A stretch of 64,000 bases of DNA from a virus, in the IMG/VR virus record IMGVR_UViG_3300034101_003146, positions 1 through 64,000 of that record. One strand, written 5' to 3'. Shown here piece by piece: positions 55,225-63,709 of this stretch; positions within the stretch are counted from its first letter, which is position 1, and every line of letters starts with the position of its first letter. Under the pieces are notes generated by a model, which worked only from the letters and a program-made list of their open reading frames with translations, was not told the DNA's origin and did not search any database. Position numbers and translations under genes: made by a program.

Positions 55225-56165
55225 TTTAATACATTATAGTAGGGATTATTTAATTTTAATAATGGTATTACTTTAATAATTTCTTTAATACCTGTTGTTA
55301 TATCTACTTTGGTTTCAAAACCTAATGATTTTATTTTATCGTAACTAACTTTATAATTTCTTTTATCCGCATCTTCACCAACGTCAGCGTAATTAAAATA
55401 AACTGATGGTATCTCTTTTTTGATTAATTCACAGATTTCTTTTTTTGAATAATTCATTGAATCCGATCCCACATTGTAAACATTGTTTTTCATTTTATCA
55501 TTATTTTTTATAGCAAATAAAAAAACACTTGCTATGTCTTTAACGTGAATAAATGTTCTTAAAAAATGTGATTCATAAATAACACCATAACCTTCTTTAA
55601 TTGATTTATATGTCAAATCGTTTACTAACAAATCTAATCTTAGTCTTGGAGAAACCCCAAAAGCTGTTGCAAATCTAAAAGCTGTACTATTTTTTCTATC
55701 CAAAACCAATTTTTCAGCATCTGTTTTAGTTCTACCATATATAGACAATGGGTTTAAGGGTGTTTCTTCTGTACAAATACCTTTAACTTCACCGTAATTA
55801 GATCCAGTAGAACCAAATAATAAATACTGATTTTCATTCATAGAATCAATAACGTTTTTTGTACCAATAACATTAACATCGTAAGATTCTTTTTCCCCCT
55901 TTTCTCTACATATTGGAAATCCGACTAAAGCGGCTAAATGGATTACTATATCATGATTTTTTATGTGTTTACTTAAATTCTCTTTATCTCTAATATCACC
56001 TTCAATAAAAGTGAAATTTTCATTAGTTATGTACGGTAACAGTTTATCACCGTTATTAAATAATAATGAATCATAAACTGTTACTTGTAGTTTGTTTTCT
56101 AACAATAATGGTATTAAAGTGGTACCTATATACCCAGCACCTCCGGTAATAAATATTTTTTTCAT
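55221..56165 (-). CDS. NAD-dependent nucleotide-sugar epimerase/dehydratase (SDR)
   Basis: A 314-residue extended SDR. The NAD site GGAGYIGTTL is at residues 8-17, HLAALVGFPICREK follows at about 74-87, and the active-site YGRTK (about 142-146) comes after the Ser/Thr region LLFGSTGSNYGEV. C-terminal NVYNVGSDSMNYSKKEI is typical of sugar epimerases such as UDP-glucose/galactose epimerase or dTDP-sugar relatives. The exact sugar is unknown. It is the last gene of the sugar operon and overlaps the hexapeptide transferase by 4 nt. Confidence 0.8.
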   Translation of the reverse strand: MKKIFITGGAGYIGTTLIPLLLENKLQVTVYDSLLFNNGDKLLPYITNENFTFIEGDIRDKENLSKHIKNHDIVIHLAALVGFPICREKGEKESYDVNVIGTKNVIDSMNENQYLLFGSTGSNYGEVKGICTEETPLNPLSIYGRTKTDAEKLVLDRKNSTAFRFATAFGVSPRLRLDLLVNDLTYKSIKEGYGVIYESHFLRTFIHVKDIASVFLFAIKNNDKMKNNVYNVGSDSMNYSKKEICELIKKEIPSVYFNYADVGEDADKRNYKVSYDKIKSLGFETKVDITTGIKEIIKVIPLLKLNNPYYNVLK

Positions 56166-56731
56166 TTAATCATATAATTTATATTGTTGTTATTAAGCCA
56201 ATTTTGTAATTGTTCTGTATTTCTGTTTCTAATAAATTTTAATGGTGATCCGACATATAATGACCAACCTTTTAAAACATCTTTATGTTTTATTAAACTA
56301 TGTGCACCACAAGATAGTCCGTTAGGTATGTTAACTGATGGTAGTATACAAGAATGTGCACCTATAGTAACAAAATCACCTAATATTACGTCACCTACTT
56401 CACCACCAAATTGTAATTCTTTAGGCACAGACGGCAAATCTAAAGAAACTATTGTATAATCACTAGAAGCACAATGTATTGAACAATGATTTGAAATTGT
56501 TGAATAGTCACCCATTTTAAATTTACCGGATCCACCAGATATAGAAACATGTGAGGCTATATGACAATTTTTACCTATCTCTATTGCACAAGAAATGTAA
56601 GCAAAATCGTCTATTATTGTGTTATCACCTATAATAGATTCTTCTGGTTTTCTAATCCTTACTGTTTTACCTATGATTACATTTTCACCACAGTACTTTA
56701 ACTTTTTTTTATCAAAAAATATGTTATCCAT
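56162..56731 (-). CDS. Hexapeptide-repeat acyltransferase
   Basis: A 189-residue left-handed beta-helix protein with isoleucine-rich hexads through most of its length (IGKTVRIRKPEESIIGDNTIIDDFAYISCAIEIGKNCHIASHVSIS, and GDFVTIGAHSCILPSVNIPNG). It has catalytic-type His in HCASSDYTIV or AHS. The C-terminal GWSLYVGSPLKFIRNR is the usual end of WbbJ/NeuD-like O- or N-acyltransferases. It likely acetylates the sugar made by the cluster, perhaps on the amino group introduced by a DegT enzyme. It overlaps both neighbours. Confidence 0.8.
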   Translation of the reverse strand: MDNIFFDKKKLKYCGENVIIGKTVRIRKPEESIIGDNTIIDDFAYISCAIEIGKNCHIASHVSISGGSGKFKMGDYSTISNHCSIHCASSDYTIVSLDLPSVPKELQFGGEVGDVILGDFVTIGAHSCILPSVNIPNGLSCGAHSLIKHKDVLKGWSLYVGSPLKFIRNRNTEQLQNWLNNNNINYMIK

Positions 56732-57872
56732 TTATAATATCAGATATCTTATCTATGTCGTTATAATTTAAATCTTGGTGATTTGGTAAATAGAACCCTA
56801 ATTTGTCTATTAAATTAGCGTTAGGGAGTTCTACCTTACCGTATTTTTCATACCACATAGGTTTATTTCCCATATTACCAGCTATTAATGGTCTAACTTC
56901 TATATTGTTGTTTAATAATTTTTTTACAACATCATTCCTATTTTCACATACAACAGGCATAGCAAAATTTGATATGAAACAGTTATTGTCTATACGTAAT
57001 TTAAGTTTAGTATTATGTATACTGTTGTTATATAAAAAGAAGTTTTCATTTCTCTTTTCAACATACTCATCCAACCTATCTATAACCCTTAAACCAATAA
57101 AGGCTTGTAAGTCTGTGGCTCTCATATTAAACCCTGGTATGTAAAAATTATATAAAGCGTCGAATTCACTACAATTATATTTTTTTCTATATTCCTCCTG
57201 TTTCCAAGATGGTATATCCCTATCCCATCCATGACTTCTCATCATTAATAAAGTGTAATAAAATTCCTCATCATTGGTGTTGATAAACCCACCTTCTATT
57301 GTACTTAAATGGTGTCCGAAATAGAGTGAAAAAAAAGAAGCGAAACCGAAAGAGCCTAAATATTTGTCATCAAATTTAGATCCCATACTTTCACAAACAT
57401 CTTCTAATAATATAACATCGTATTTTTGACATAATTCCACAACTTTATCCATTTTAGGTACAAACCCTAATGGTGAAACTAAAATTAATGTGGATGGTGA
57501 TTCTTTTATGAATATATCTTCTAGTTGTGTTAAATCACAAGATAAATCTTCTAGATTACAATCACACATTATTGGGTCTAGACCTAAAATCATAGGACTA
57601 CTAACATCAGTGGCCCAACTTAAAGCTGGCACTACTATTTTATTGTTTTTAAGTCTGTTTGAATATTTTAATGCGGCTAATGTTAGTAATATTGCCGAAG
57701 ATCCAGAATTTACGTAAACAGAGTATTTAGTACCCATTTTTTTAGACCACTTTAACTCTAATTCTTTAGTTAAAACATCTTTAGTTAGTCTGGGTATTTT
57801 ATCTTGTGATAACCATTCTATTAATGAATTAATATCATCTTTATTTATTGTATCGCTAACTAATTTTACCAT
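56724..57872 (-). CDS. DegT-family PLP enzyme with His in place of Lys (ColD/RfbH-like 3-dehydratase)
   Basis: A 382-residue protein of the DegT/DnrJ/EryC1 family. VNSGSSAILLTLAAL (about 58-72), ALSWATDV and LLEDVCESMGSKFDDKYLGSFG (PLP Asp in EDVCE) are present. The segment that normally contains the Schiff-base Lys reads SLYFGHHLSTIEGG (about 185-198), with His instead of Lys. This substitution marks ColD (GDP-4-keto-6-deoxymannose 3-dehydratase) and the CDP-sugar enzyme E1/RfbH. ColD lacks an iron-sulfur cluster, and no Cys cluster is evident here, so ColD-like is preferred. It suggests synthesis of a 3,6-dideoxyhexose such as colitose. Confidence 0.8.
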   Translation of the reverse strand: MVKLVSDTINKDDINSLIEWLSQDKIPRLTKDVLTKELELKWSKKMGTKYSVYVNSGSSAILLTLAALKYSNRLKNNKIVVPALSWATDVSSPMILGLDPIMCDCNLEDLSCDLTQLEDIFIKESPSTLILVSPLGFVPKMDKVVELCQKYDVILLEDVCESMGSKFDDKYLGSFGFASFFSLYFGHHLSTIEGGFINTNDEEFYYTLLMMRSHGWDRDIPSWKQEEYRKKYNCSEFDALYNFYIPGFNMRATDLQAFIGLRVIDRLDEYVEKRNENFFLYNNSIHNTKLKLRIDNNCFISNFAMPVVCENRNDVVKKLLNNNIEVRPLIAGNMGNKPMWYEKYGKVELPNANLIDKLGFYLPNHQDLNYNDIDKISDIING

Positions 57873-57914
57873 ATAAAAAAAATTAAATCATATAATCGTT
57901 ATTGTAAATAATAT

Positions 57915-58940
57915 TTATTTGTTTTGGTATAATATTTTATGCCATTCTATTGTTTTCTTTAAACCGTTTTCTATTGATTCGAAATCAAAAAAACCAAATT
58001 CTTCTTTATATCTTTTTAAATCTATTTTAACAGATTTTGGGCTACCAGTTAAAGTGTGTTCAGTGTTTGGTTTAATAACTTCCACATTCATTAAACTAGC
58101 TATTTTTTTAGCTATATTAAAAATACTTTTTGGTTGTATACCACCAACGTTATAAACATTTTGTTTACCTTCAAATAATATCTTCCAAAACATTATAATA
58201 GCATCCGCAACGTATATGTATGTTCTTATAGAACTACCATTATCTAATAGTTTTATTTCTTTATCTAATATAGACTTTTCAATAAAATTAGTTAGTACCC
58301 TTTTATCATTTATTTTAGTTCCTGGTCCATATGCTAAAGATAATCTAACTGATTTGGCATTAACACCAGATTTTCTATATATGTTACAAATTGTCTCACC
58401 ACATTTTTTACCTTCAATATAACAAGCTCTATTATGTTCTGGTGTTGTTCTACCTACAACACTTTCTGTTTGGTTATTATCTATTCCGGAATAAACCTCA
58501 CTACTACTAACGAATAAGAATTTACCGTTTGTGTTTAATTTTTTGAATAAAAAAAGTGTGGACGATGTATTTAATTCTATTGTTTTTAATTCATTTTCTA
58601 AGAATCTATTTGGTTGTCCGTAACCAGCGGAATGAATTATATAATCATAAGTACCTAATTTACTCTCTAAAGATTTGATATCGGTAATATCTTCATTAAT
58701 ACACTCAATTTTATCAAAATCTATAAAACACTTAAATAAATCATCTATTTTCGATTTATATATTATTGTTATTTTAATATTATATTCTATAAAAATATCT
58801 TTTAATGATAGTAATAAATAAAGACCTATTAACCCAGTTGCTCCAGTAATAAGAATTGATTTATTTTTCATTTCAGAAAAATCAACGTGTTGATGTATTT
58901 TTTTAACATCCTCATCTAGAAAATAAAATTTATTTCTCAT
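57915..58940 (-). CDS. NAD-dependent nucleotide-sugar dehydratase/epimerase (SDR)
   Basis: A 341-residue extended SDR. An N-terminal extension of about 27 residues precedes the NAD motif ITGATGLIGLYL (about 30-41). IHSAGYGQPNRFLEN, FVSSSEVYSG (Ser/Thr motif) and CYIEGKKCGET (Y-x-x-x-K, about 168-172) follow, with SVRLSLAYGPG and NVYNVGG. The pattern is nearest to UDP-glucuronate decarboxylase or dTDP-glucose dehydratase-like enzymes of O-antigen clusters. The substrate is not clear. Preceded by the TPP-enzyme pair (11-nt overlap). Confidence 0.78.
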   Translation of the reverse strand: MRNKFYFLDEDVKKIHQHVDFSEMKNKSILITGATGLIGLYLLLSLKDIFIEYNIKITIIYKSKIDDLFKCFIDFDKIECINEDITDIKSLESKLGTYDYIIHSAGYGQPNRFLENELKTIELNTSSTLFLFKKLNTNGKFLFVSSSEVYSGIDNNQTESVVGRTTPEHNRACYIEGKKCGETICNIYRKSGVNAKSVRLSLAYGPGTKINDKRVLTNFIEKSILDKEIKLLDNGSSIRTYIYVADAIIMFWKILFEGKQNVYNVGGIQPKSIFNIAKKIASLMNVEVIKPNTEHTLTGSPKSVKIDLKRYKEEFGFFDFESIENGLKKTIEWHKILYQNK

Positions 58941-59469
58941 TATAATAATCCCCCCATTCTACTAAAATAGTTGATTTACCATCTGTCCTTTCATAAGCGT
59001 ATTTATACGATTCAAAAATCTGTTCAGGTTCATCAAGTCTGATAATATCTACAGTATCACACATAGCTTTAAATCCTGCCGTAAAATCTGATATGTGTTG
59101 ATGTTGTGGATGTAAAGGTCTTTGTGACCCAATAGACGTTCTAATAATAACTTTAGGTGTATAGCCACCACTTGACATTATTTTAATCTTATCCAAATGA
59201 TTAACAATTTGGTTTGCCCCTAGAATTAAAAAATTCCATCTAGGAAATATGGACACTGGTACTGTACCATTTAAAGCCATACCAAGTGACATTCCTACCT
59301 GCATGTCTTCGTTGACAGGCATTTCTAACTTTTTGGATGTGTCAACATCTTTAATTGTTGTCGTCATAGATGTACCGTCATATTCTACAGCTTGACCTAA
59401 AAATAATGTGTCTGGTTTGGTGTTCAACCAATCCATAGATTTTTTCAATTCATCAAAATATTTTTTCAT
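58930..59469 (-). CDS. TPP-dependent enzyme, E1-beta/transketolase pyrimidine-domain subunit
   Basis: A 179-residue protein holding only the pyrimidine-binding domain of a TPP enzyme. MPVNEDMQVGMSLGMALNGTVPVSIFPRWNFLILGANQIVNHLDKI (about 51-97) has the catalytic Glu in NED, and VIIRTSIGSQRPLHPQHQHISDFTAGF (about 106-132) is the usual His-containing loop of E1-beta or transketolase. The C-terminal third domain of E1-beta is missing. It directly follows the E1-alpha-like gene (1 nt apart), so the two should form one enzyme. Confidence 0.75.
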   Translation of the reverse strand: MKKYFDELKKSMDWLNTKPDTLFLGQAVEYDGTSMTTTIKDVDTSKKLEMPVNEDMQVGMSLGMALNGTVPVSIFPRWNFLILGANQIVNHLDKIKIMSSGGYTPKVIIRTSIGSQRPLHPQHQHISDFTAGFKAMCDTVDIIRLDEPEQIFESYKYAYERTDGKSTILVEWGDYYNEK

Positions 59470-59470
59470 A

Positions 59471-60076
59471 TTAAAACTGTATTCTTTTTCCTGCTCCAGC
59501 GTGTGGGTATTTAGATTCGTATTTATAGTACATTATTTTTCTGTTTTCTTTAGCAAAATATAACTCATCGTTAGACCAAGTTTTTCTTGTATCAGTACAA
59601 ACGGATTTATTATTATCTTCAATAACATATGTTATAGGTAAATCATTATTAACAGAATACTTCCAATTTTCAAAAAATGTACCAGTCTCAGAGGTCATAT
59701 CACCAACGAAACACCAAACTTTGTTTTTACCATTTTTACGTTTAATATCCAAAGCCACACCTGTGGCTATTGGTATATTACCAGTAACAATAGCTGAAGA
59801 ATATATATTATGACTAGGGTAACATAATGTTATAGATTTACCTTTTATGATATCTTCCTTAAGTATTTCAGGTGGTACACCTTTTAATAAACATTGGTAG
59901 TGTGATCTCCAAGAACAAAAAACCCAATCTTCATCAGATATATTTTCAAATATATCAATCATTTGTTTTTCATTACCACTGTATAAGTGTACAGGGGCTT
60001 TTATTTTACCCGCGTTAAAAGTTTCGGCAATATCTTCTTCAAAATTAATTAATTCTTTTTCTGTGTATTTTCTCAT
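59471..60076 (-). CDS. TPP-dependent enzyme, E1-alpha/TPP-binding subunit
   Basis: A 201-residue protein with APVHLYSGNEKQ, FCSWRSHYQCLLKGVP (about 52-67), YPSHNIYSSAIVTGNIPIATGVALDIKR (about 91-118) and the TPP/Mg motif GDMTSETGTFFEN to EDNN (about 124-155, GD...NN). It is about 100 residues shorter than normal E1-alpha. Together with the next gene it makes a compact split TPP enzyme of the E1/transketolase type, inside a nucleotide-sugar operon. A two-carbon or ketol transfer that builds a branched or decorated sugar is plausible. Confidence 0.78.
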   Translation of the reverse strand: MRKYTEKELINFEEDIAETFNAGKIKAPVHLYSGNEKQMIDIFENISDEDWVFCSWRSHYQCLLKGVPPEILKEDIIKGKSITLCYPSHNIYSSAIVTGNIPIATGVALDIKRKNGKNKVWCFVGDMTSETGTFFENWKYSVNNDLPITYVIEDNNKSVCTDTRKTWSNDELYFAKENRKIMYYKYESKYPHAGAGKRIQF

Positions 60077-60870
60077 ATTTCATCAAAATAATAAACATTT
60101 TCAAATTGTAACCCATTTATGTAAATTGTGGCGTTTGATACACCTGAAACACCACATAAAAGACTATTACATTTTGACATGTTTAATGCATCTATCAAAA
60201 CTTCTTGACACTGTTGTGTTCTATGTAATGGTCTTGTATCAGTTTTAAAAACCGGTGATTCATTTGGTCCTACCCTAAAACAATCTTGGTAGATTAACTT
60301 GTCACCTAATTCATTTTTAAAAAAATCTAAAATCTCGTACTCTTCTGTAGCTAAATAAATTTTTTCAAAATTACCTTCGTTAAATATTTTTAATGTTTTA
60401 TCTAAAAAAACTTGATTAGTGTAATTTAAACCTATGTTTGGGTGATCTCTTACCATATCACTTCTTCTACAGTGAACAGCTAATGTTTTAAATTTTTCTA
60501 CCTCTTGATTTAACTTATTTAATATTTCTGGTTTAACTTTAACGTATTTTTGGTATAAAGAATTAAGTCTCAAACTTAATTCTTTATTTCTGTAGTTTTT
60601 TCCCTGTGCTGGATACCATCCTAAAAACAATCCGTTAGACATTTGATGGTTATTTTTATAAACATCATGTATAATTACATCTTGATTAAAGCAATATTCC
60701 CATTCATTATTGATGGGATTATGATGGTCTCTAATATTTGATGATTTAGTGAAGTCTACATAAGGTATTAAACCTAAACTATCAGCTTCATGTAAATGCA
60801 TTAAAACATGGTTAAATTTAGCAAAAAAACCATCACCATCATGTATTTTATGTATTATATAATAACTCAT
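60073..60870 (-). CDS. Fucosyltransferase-like glycosyltransferase (NodZ/FUT8-like), copy 1
   Basis: A 265-residue protein with LAVHCRRSDMVRDHPN (about 148-163), the H-x-R-R-x-D donor motif of NodZ/FUT8 and protein O-fucosyltransferases. IYLATEEYEILDFFKNEL (about 192-209) and LLCGVSGVSNATIYI (about 236-250) are the usual C-terminal segments. It is likely to transfer fucose or a GDP-6-deoxy or dideoxyhexose. It overlaps neighbours on both sides by 1-4 nt, and a related copy lies at 61787-62611. Confidence 0.7.
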   Translation of the reverse strand: MSYYIIHKIHDGDGFFAKFNHVLMHLHEADSLGLIPYVDFTKSSNIRDHHNPINNEWEYCFNQDVIIHDVYKNNHQMSNGLFLGWYPAQGKNYRNKELSLRLNSLYQKYVKVKPEILNKLNQEVEKFKTLAVHCRRSDMVRDHPNIGLNYTNQVFLDKTLKIFNEGNFEKIYLATEEYEILDFFKNELGDKLIYQDCFRVGPNESPVFKTDTRPLHRTQQCQEVLIDALNMSKCNSLLCGVSGVSNATIYINGLQFENVYYFDEI

Positions 60871-61790
60871 TAAATTCTGTTTTTGTAATAATTTATTGTA
60901 TTTTTTATACCCTCTCTAATATCAGTAAATTTGAAGTTTGGGAAATGCTCTTTAAATAGTGTTCCGTCTAAAATTTTTATAGGATCACCATCTATTTTAG
61001 ATAAATCATTTACGATTTGGATGTTTTCATTTATTTCAGATTTTACAATTTCAGCTATTTCATTTATTGTATGACCTTCACCTCTACCCATATTTATGGG
61101 GTTTGGTAATTCTTTTATCTCATTATCTATAATATATTTAATAAAATTAGCGGTATCTGGCATATAACCCCACTCCCTTATCGGTGTGCCACTGCCCCAA
61201 ACAGTAAATTCATTGTTGTTTGTTTTTACCATTTTTAACATTCTTATAATAATACCATTTAGTGCATGTACTTTATTTTCGTCATCATAATCATATTCAC
61301 CATAAGAATTTGGCATAATAATATTTATGGTTTTAATGCCGTATTGTTTCTCATAACACTTATTAATCATGTAAATAGTTTTTTTAGCCGTACCGTATGA
61401 GATAATACTAGGGTGTACCATACCGTCCCACCATTCATCTTCTTTTTGTGTGTCAGCTTTACCGGGATAGGTACAATTCGATATTGGGTTTATAACAATA
61501 CCTTTATATTCAATATCTTTCAGTATATCCCAAAGATTTATACCTAACATAATATTATATGATATAACATCAGCTGTATGAGCGTTAACATACTCCAAAC
61601 TGCCAACATAAGCTGAACAATTTATAACATAGTCTGGATTAGTTTTAACTAAAAAATCTTTTATTTTATTTTTTTCCATTAAGTCATACCCATTTCGTCT
61701 AGAAATGGTATGTACTTCATGATCTTTTAACGCATTTTGTAAATTTTTACCTAAAAAACCAAAACCACCTATTAATACTATTTTTTTCAT
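60870..61790 (-). CDS. GDP-L-fucose/GDP-colitose synthase-like SDR
   Basis: A 306-residue SDR. GGFGFLGKNL (residues 8-17) binds NADP. NCSAYVGSLEYVNAHTADVISYNIMLGINLWD (about 58-89), NPISNCTYPGKAD (Ser/Thr-Cys pair, about 101-113) and SYGTAKKTIYMINK (Y-x-x-x-K, about 131-135) correspond in order to the GMER/Fcl family, as does NIIMPNSYGEYDYDDE. Fcl-type enzymes epimerise C3/C5 and reduce C4 of GDP-4-keto-6-deoxymannose. ColC does the analogous step for colitose. The ColD-like gene at 56724 makes the second role attractive. Confidence 0.75.
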   Translation of the reverse strand: MKKIVLIGGFGFLGKNLQNALKDHEVHTISRRNGYDLMEKNKIKDFLVKTNPDYVINCSAYVGSLEYVNAHTADVISYNIMLGINLWDILKDIEYKGIVINPISNCTYPGKADTQKEDEWWDGMVHPSIISYGTAKKTIYMINKCYEKQYGIKTINIIMPNSYGEYDYDDENKVHALNGIIIRMLKMVKTNNNEFTVWGSGTPIREWGYMPDTANFIKYIIDNEIKELPNPINMGRGEGHTINEIAEIVKSEINENIQIVNDLSKIDGDPIKILDGTLFKEHFPNFKFTDIREGIKNTINYYKNRI

Positions 61791-62611
61791 TTAAAATAAT
61801 TTATTTTTTTAAAATTGTTGTTATTAAATACTTCTATAAAAATTGAAACTCCCGAGAATTCTGTACCTAAGAACCCTTCACATTTTGAGGCAAATATAAT
61901 ATCTGACATTATATCTAACAGTATCACTTTTCCGTCTTTAGTGTATAAAGACTCTAAGGATGATGTGTGATCAATTATATCGTGGCCTATTCTTACAGTT
62001 TCTTGGGTAAATAAAATATCTTCACTAAATTTAGTCTTTAAAAATTTATGAATATTATCATCTTCGGTACATAAAAATATTTTTTCATACTGACCTTCTT
62101 CGAATTCTTTTTTAATATTATTATAATAATAACTTAAATCATTTATGTCCCAACTGATAAGGTGTCTAAAGTAGGTTTCACTTAAAACGTCACTACGTCT
62201 TATATGTACGGCTAGTGTTTTATTATTACCTTTTTTTGTGTTTAAATTTTCTATTCTATTAATTAAATCATTACTTAAAGAAAACACACACCAAAATTTT
62301 TCATTAAATTCATTTATTAAATCTGGTCTAGTGTGAGGTCTTACATTAAAAAAATTTTTAACATTATTTTGGTTTACAGGCCAATTATTGCCGTATGTGA
62401 TAACATCATCAAACTCACCCTCCTTTTGTGTGAAAATATAGTCTAAACTATTTTTATCACTTTCATCATATCTTGTATTACTCCAATGTATACTTACATG
62501 ATTTTCATCGTTAGTACGGTAAATAAACTCACAAACACTAGAAAACATACAAGAAAACCCACATCTCTTAGAGTGTCCAGTTAATTTAATTAACGTATTT
62601 TTTTTTACCAT
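61787..62611 (-). CDS. Fucosyltransferase-like glycosyltransferase (NodZ/FUT8-like), copy 2
   Basis: A 274-residue protein with TLAVHIRRSDVLSETYFRHL (about 131-150), IFLCTEDDNIHKFLKTKF (about 183-200) and ECEGFLGTEFSGVSIFI-like CEGFLGTEFSGVS (about 244-256). It has the same order and spacing as copy 1 and as NodZ/FUT8-type enzymes. The N-terminus (LTGHSKRCGFSCMFSSVCEFIYR) is a GDP-fucose-type start rich in Cys. It probably adds another 6-deoxy sugar unit. It overlaps the SDR by 4 nt and the aminotransferase by 7 nt. Confidence 0.7.
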   Translation of the reverse strand: MVKKNTLIKLTGHSKRCGFSCMFSSVCEFIYRTNDENHVSIHWSNTRYDESDKNSLDYIFTQKEGEFDDVITYGNNWPVNQNNVKNFFNVRPHTRPDLINEFNEKFWCVFSLSNDLINRIENLNTKKGNNKTLAVHIRRSDVLSETYFRHLISWDINDLSYYYNNIKKEFEEGQYEKIFLCTEDDNIHKFLKTKFSEDILFTQETVRIGHDIIDHTSSLESLYTKDGKVILLDIMSDIIFASKCEGFLGTEFSGVSIFIEVFNNNNFKKINYFK

Positions 62612-63708
62612 CCTTCTTTTATTTTTTCTATAATATACTTAATATTCTCTTTTTGTAAAGAGTCGTTTATTGGTAGATGTATTTGATTATTATCGAAATA
62701 CCTTTGATTTAACAATGACATATCCTTACCACCAAAAACACTATTTTTATCAATACCCACATGTACAACTGAGACTGGTATATTATTATCTTTCATTTTT
62801 TTAACAAAGGCATCTCTATTTTCTACTAAAATAGGGTATAACCAATATGATGATTCTCTATCAGATTTATAATCCATTAATGTTATACCATTAACATTAG
62901 ATAACTCTTTATTATAATAAGAAGCTATATTTTGAATTTTACTCAATCTATCTTCTATAACTTGTAAATTACCTAATCCTAAACTAGCCGATAAATCGTT
63001 CATGTGGTACTTATAACCAACATTTACTGCGTCATATTCTCTTTCACCTAACACACCTGTTTTAGAATTTTCACGATCTATATCGAACCATCTAAGTCTT
63101 TTAACTGTTACTACATCTTCACTATTTAAACAACATAAAGCACCACCATCACCAGTAGTTAGGTGTTTAATTGCTTGAAAAGAAAATGATGTAAATCTAG
63201 ATATAGAACCTATGAGTTTATTTTTATATTTTGAACCGAAAGCGTGTGCCGCGTCTTCTATTACGGATAAACCATATTCTTCAGCAATTTTACCAATTCC
63301 ATCCATATCACAAGGATACCCACCCCAATGAACAGGAATGATGGCCTTAGTTTTTGGTGTTATTTTTTCTTTTATCGATTCTACCGATATATTACCATCA
63401 AATTTATTTATATCAGCAAAAACTGGTGTGGCTCCAACGTATAATACAGCTAAACCTGTAGCGATAAAAGTTTGAGCCGGTAATATTACTTCATCACCTG
63501 GTTTTACACCTGAGGCTAACAAAGCTAAATGCATAGTAACGGTACCACTATTTAACGTAACAGGATTAACTAATCCATATTCCGATAATTTTTTTTCAAA
63601 CTCATCAGCCTTTTTACCTGCTGAAATCATACCAGAATTTAATGTTTCGTTTACAATATCTATAGCTTTTTTAGTTATTGTAGTATTGTAAAAATTTATA
63701 TTTTCCAT
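62605..63708 (-). CDS. DegT-family sugar aminotransferase
   Basis: A 367-residue PLP aminotransferase. TLNSGTVTMHLALLASGVKPGDEVILPAQTFIATGLAVL (about 51-90), VIEDAAHAFGSKYKNKLIGS (PLP Asp in EDAAH, about 150-170) and SFSFQAIKHLTTGDGGAL (about 174-191) keep the Schiff-base Lys, unlike the DegT gene at 56724. A 3- or 4-amino sugar product is expected, which the hexapeptide acyltransferase could then acylate. The C-terminal part SVVHVGIDKNSVFG... fits the PseC/ArnB/RffA group in general. Confidence 0.85.
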   Translation of the reverse strand: MENINFYNTTITKKAIDIVNETLNSGMISAGKKADEFEKKLSEYGLVNPVTLNSGTVTMHLALLASGVKPGDEVILPAQTFIATGLAVLYVGATPVFADINKFDGNISVESIKEKITPKTKAIIPVHWGGYPCDMDGIGKIAEEYGLSVIEDAAHAFGSKYKNKLIGSISRFTSFSFQAIKHLTTGDGGALCCLNSEDVVTVKRLRWFDIDRENSKTGVLGEREYDAVNVGYKYHMNDLSASLGLGNLQVIEDRLSKIQNIASYYNKELSNVNGITLMDYKSDRESSYWLYPILVENRDAFVKKMKDNNIPVSVVHVGIDKNSVFGGKDMSLLNQRYFDNNQIHLPINDSLQKENIKYIIEKIKEGW

Positions 63709-63709
63709 A

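Noticed and set aside
57911-57918. ATATTTAT element in plus orientation
   Set aside because: It lies in a gap between minus-strand genes and precedes no plus-strand gene. It is treated as a chance occurrence and as a reminder of the background rate in AT-rich DNA.
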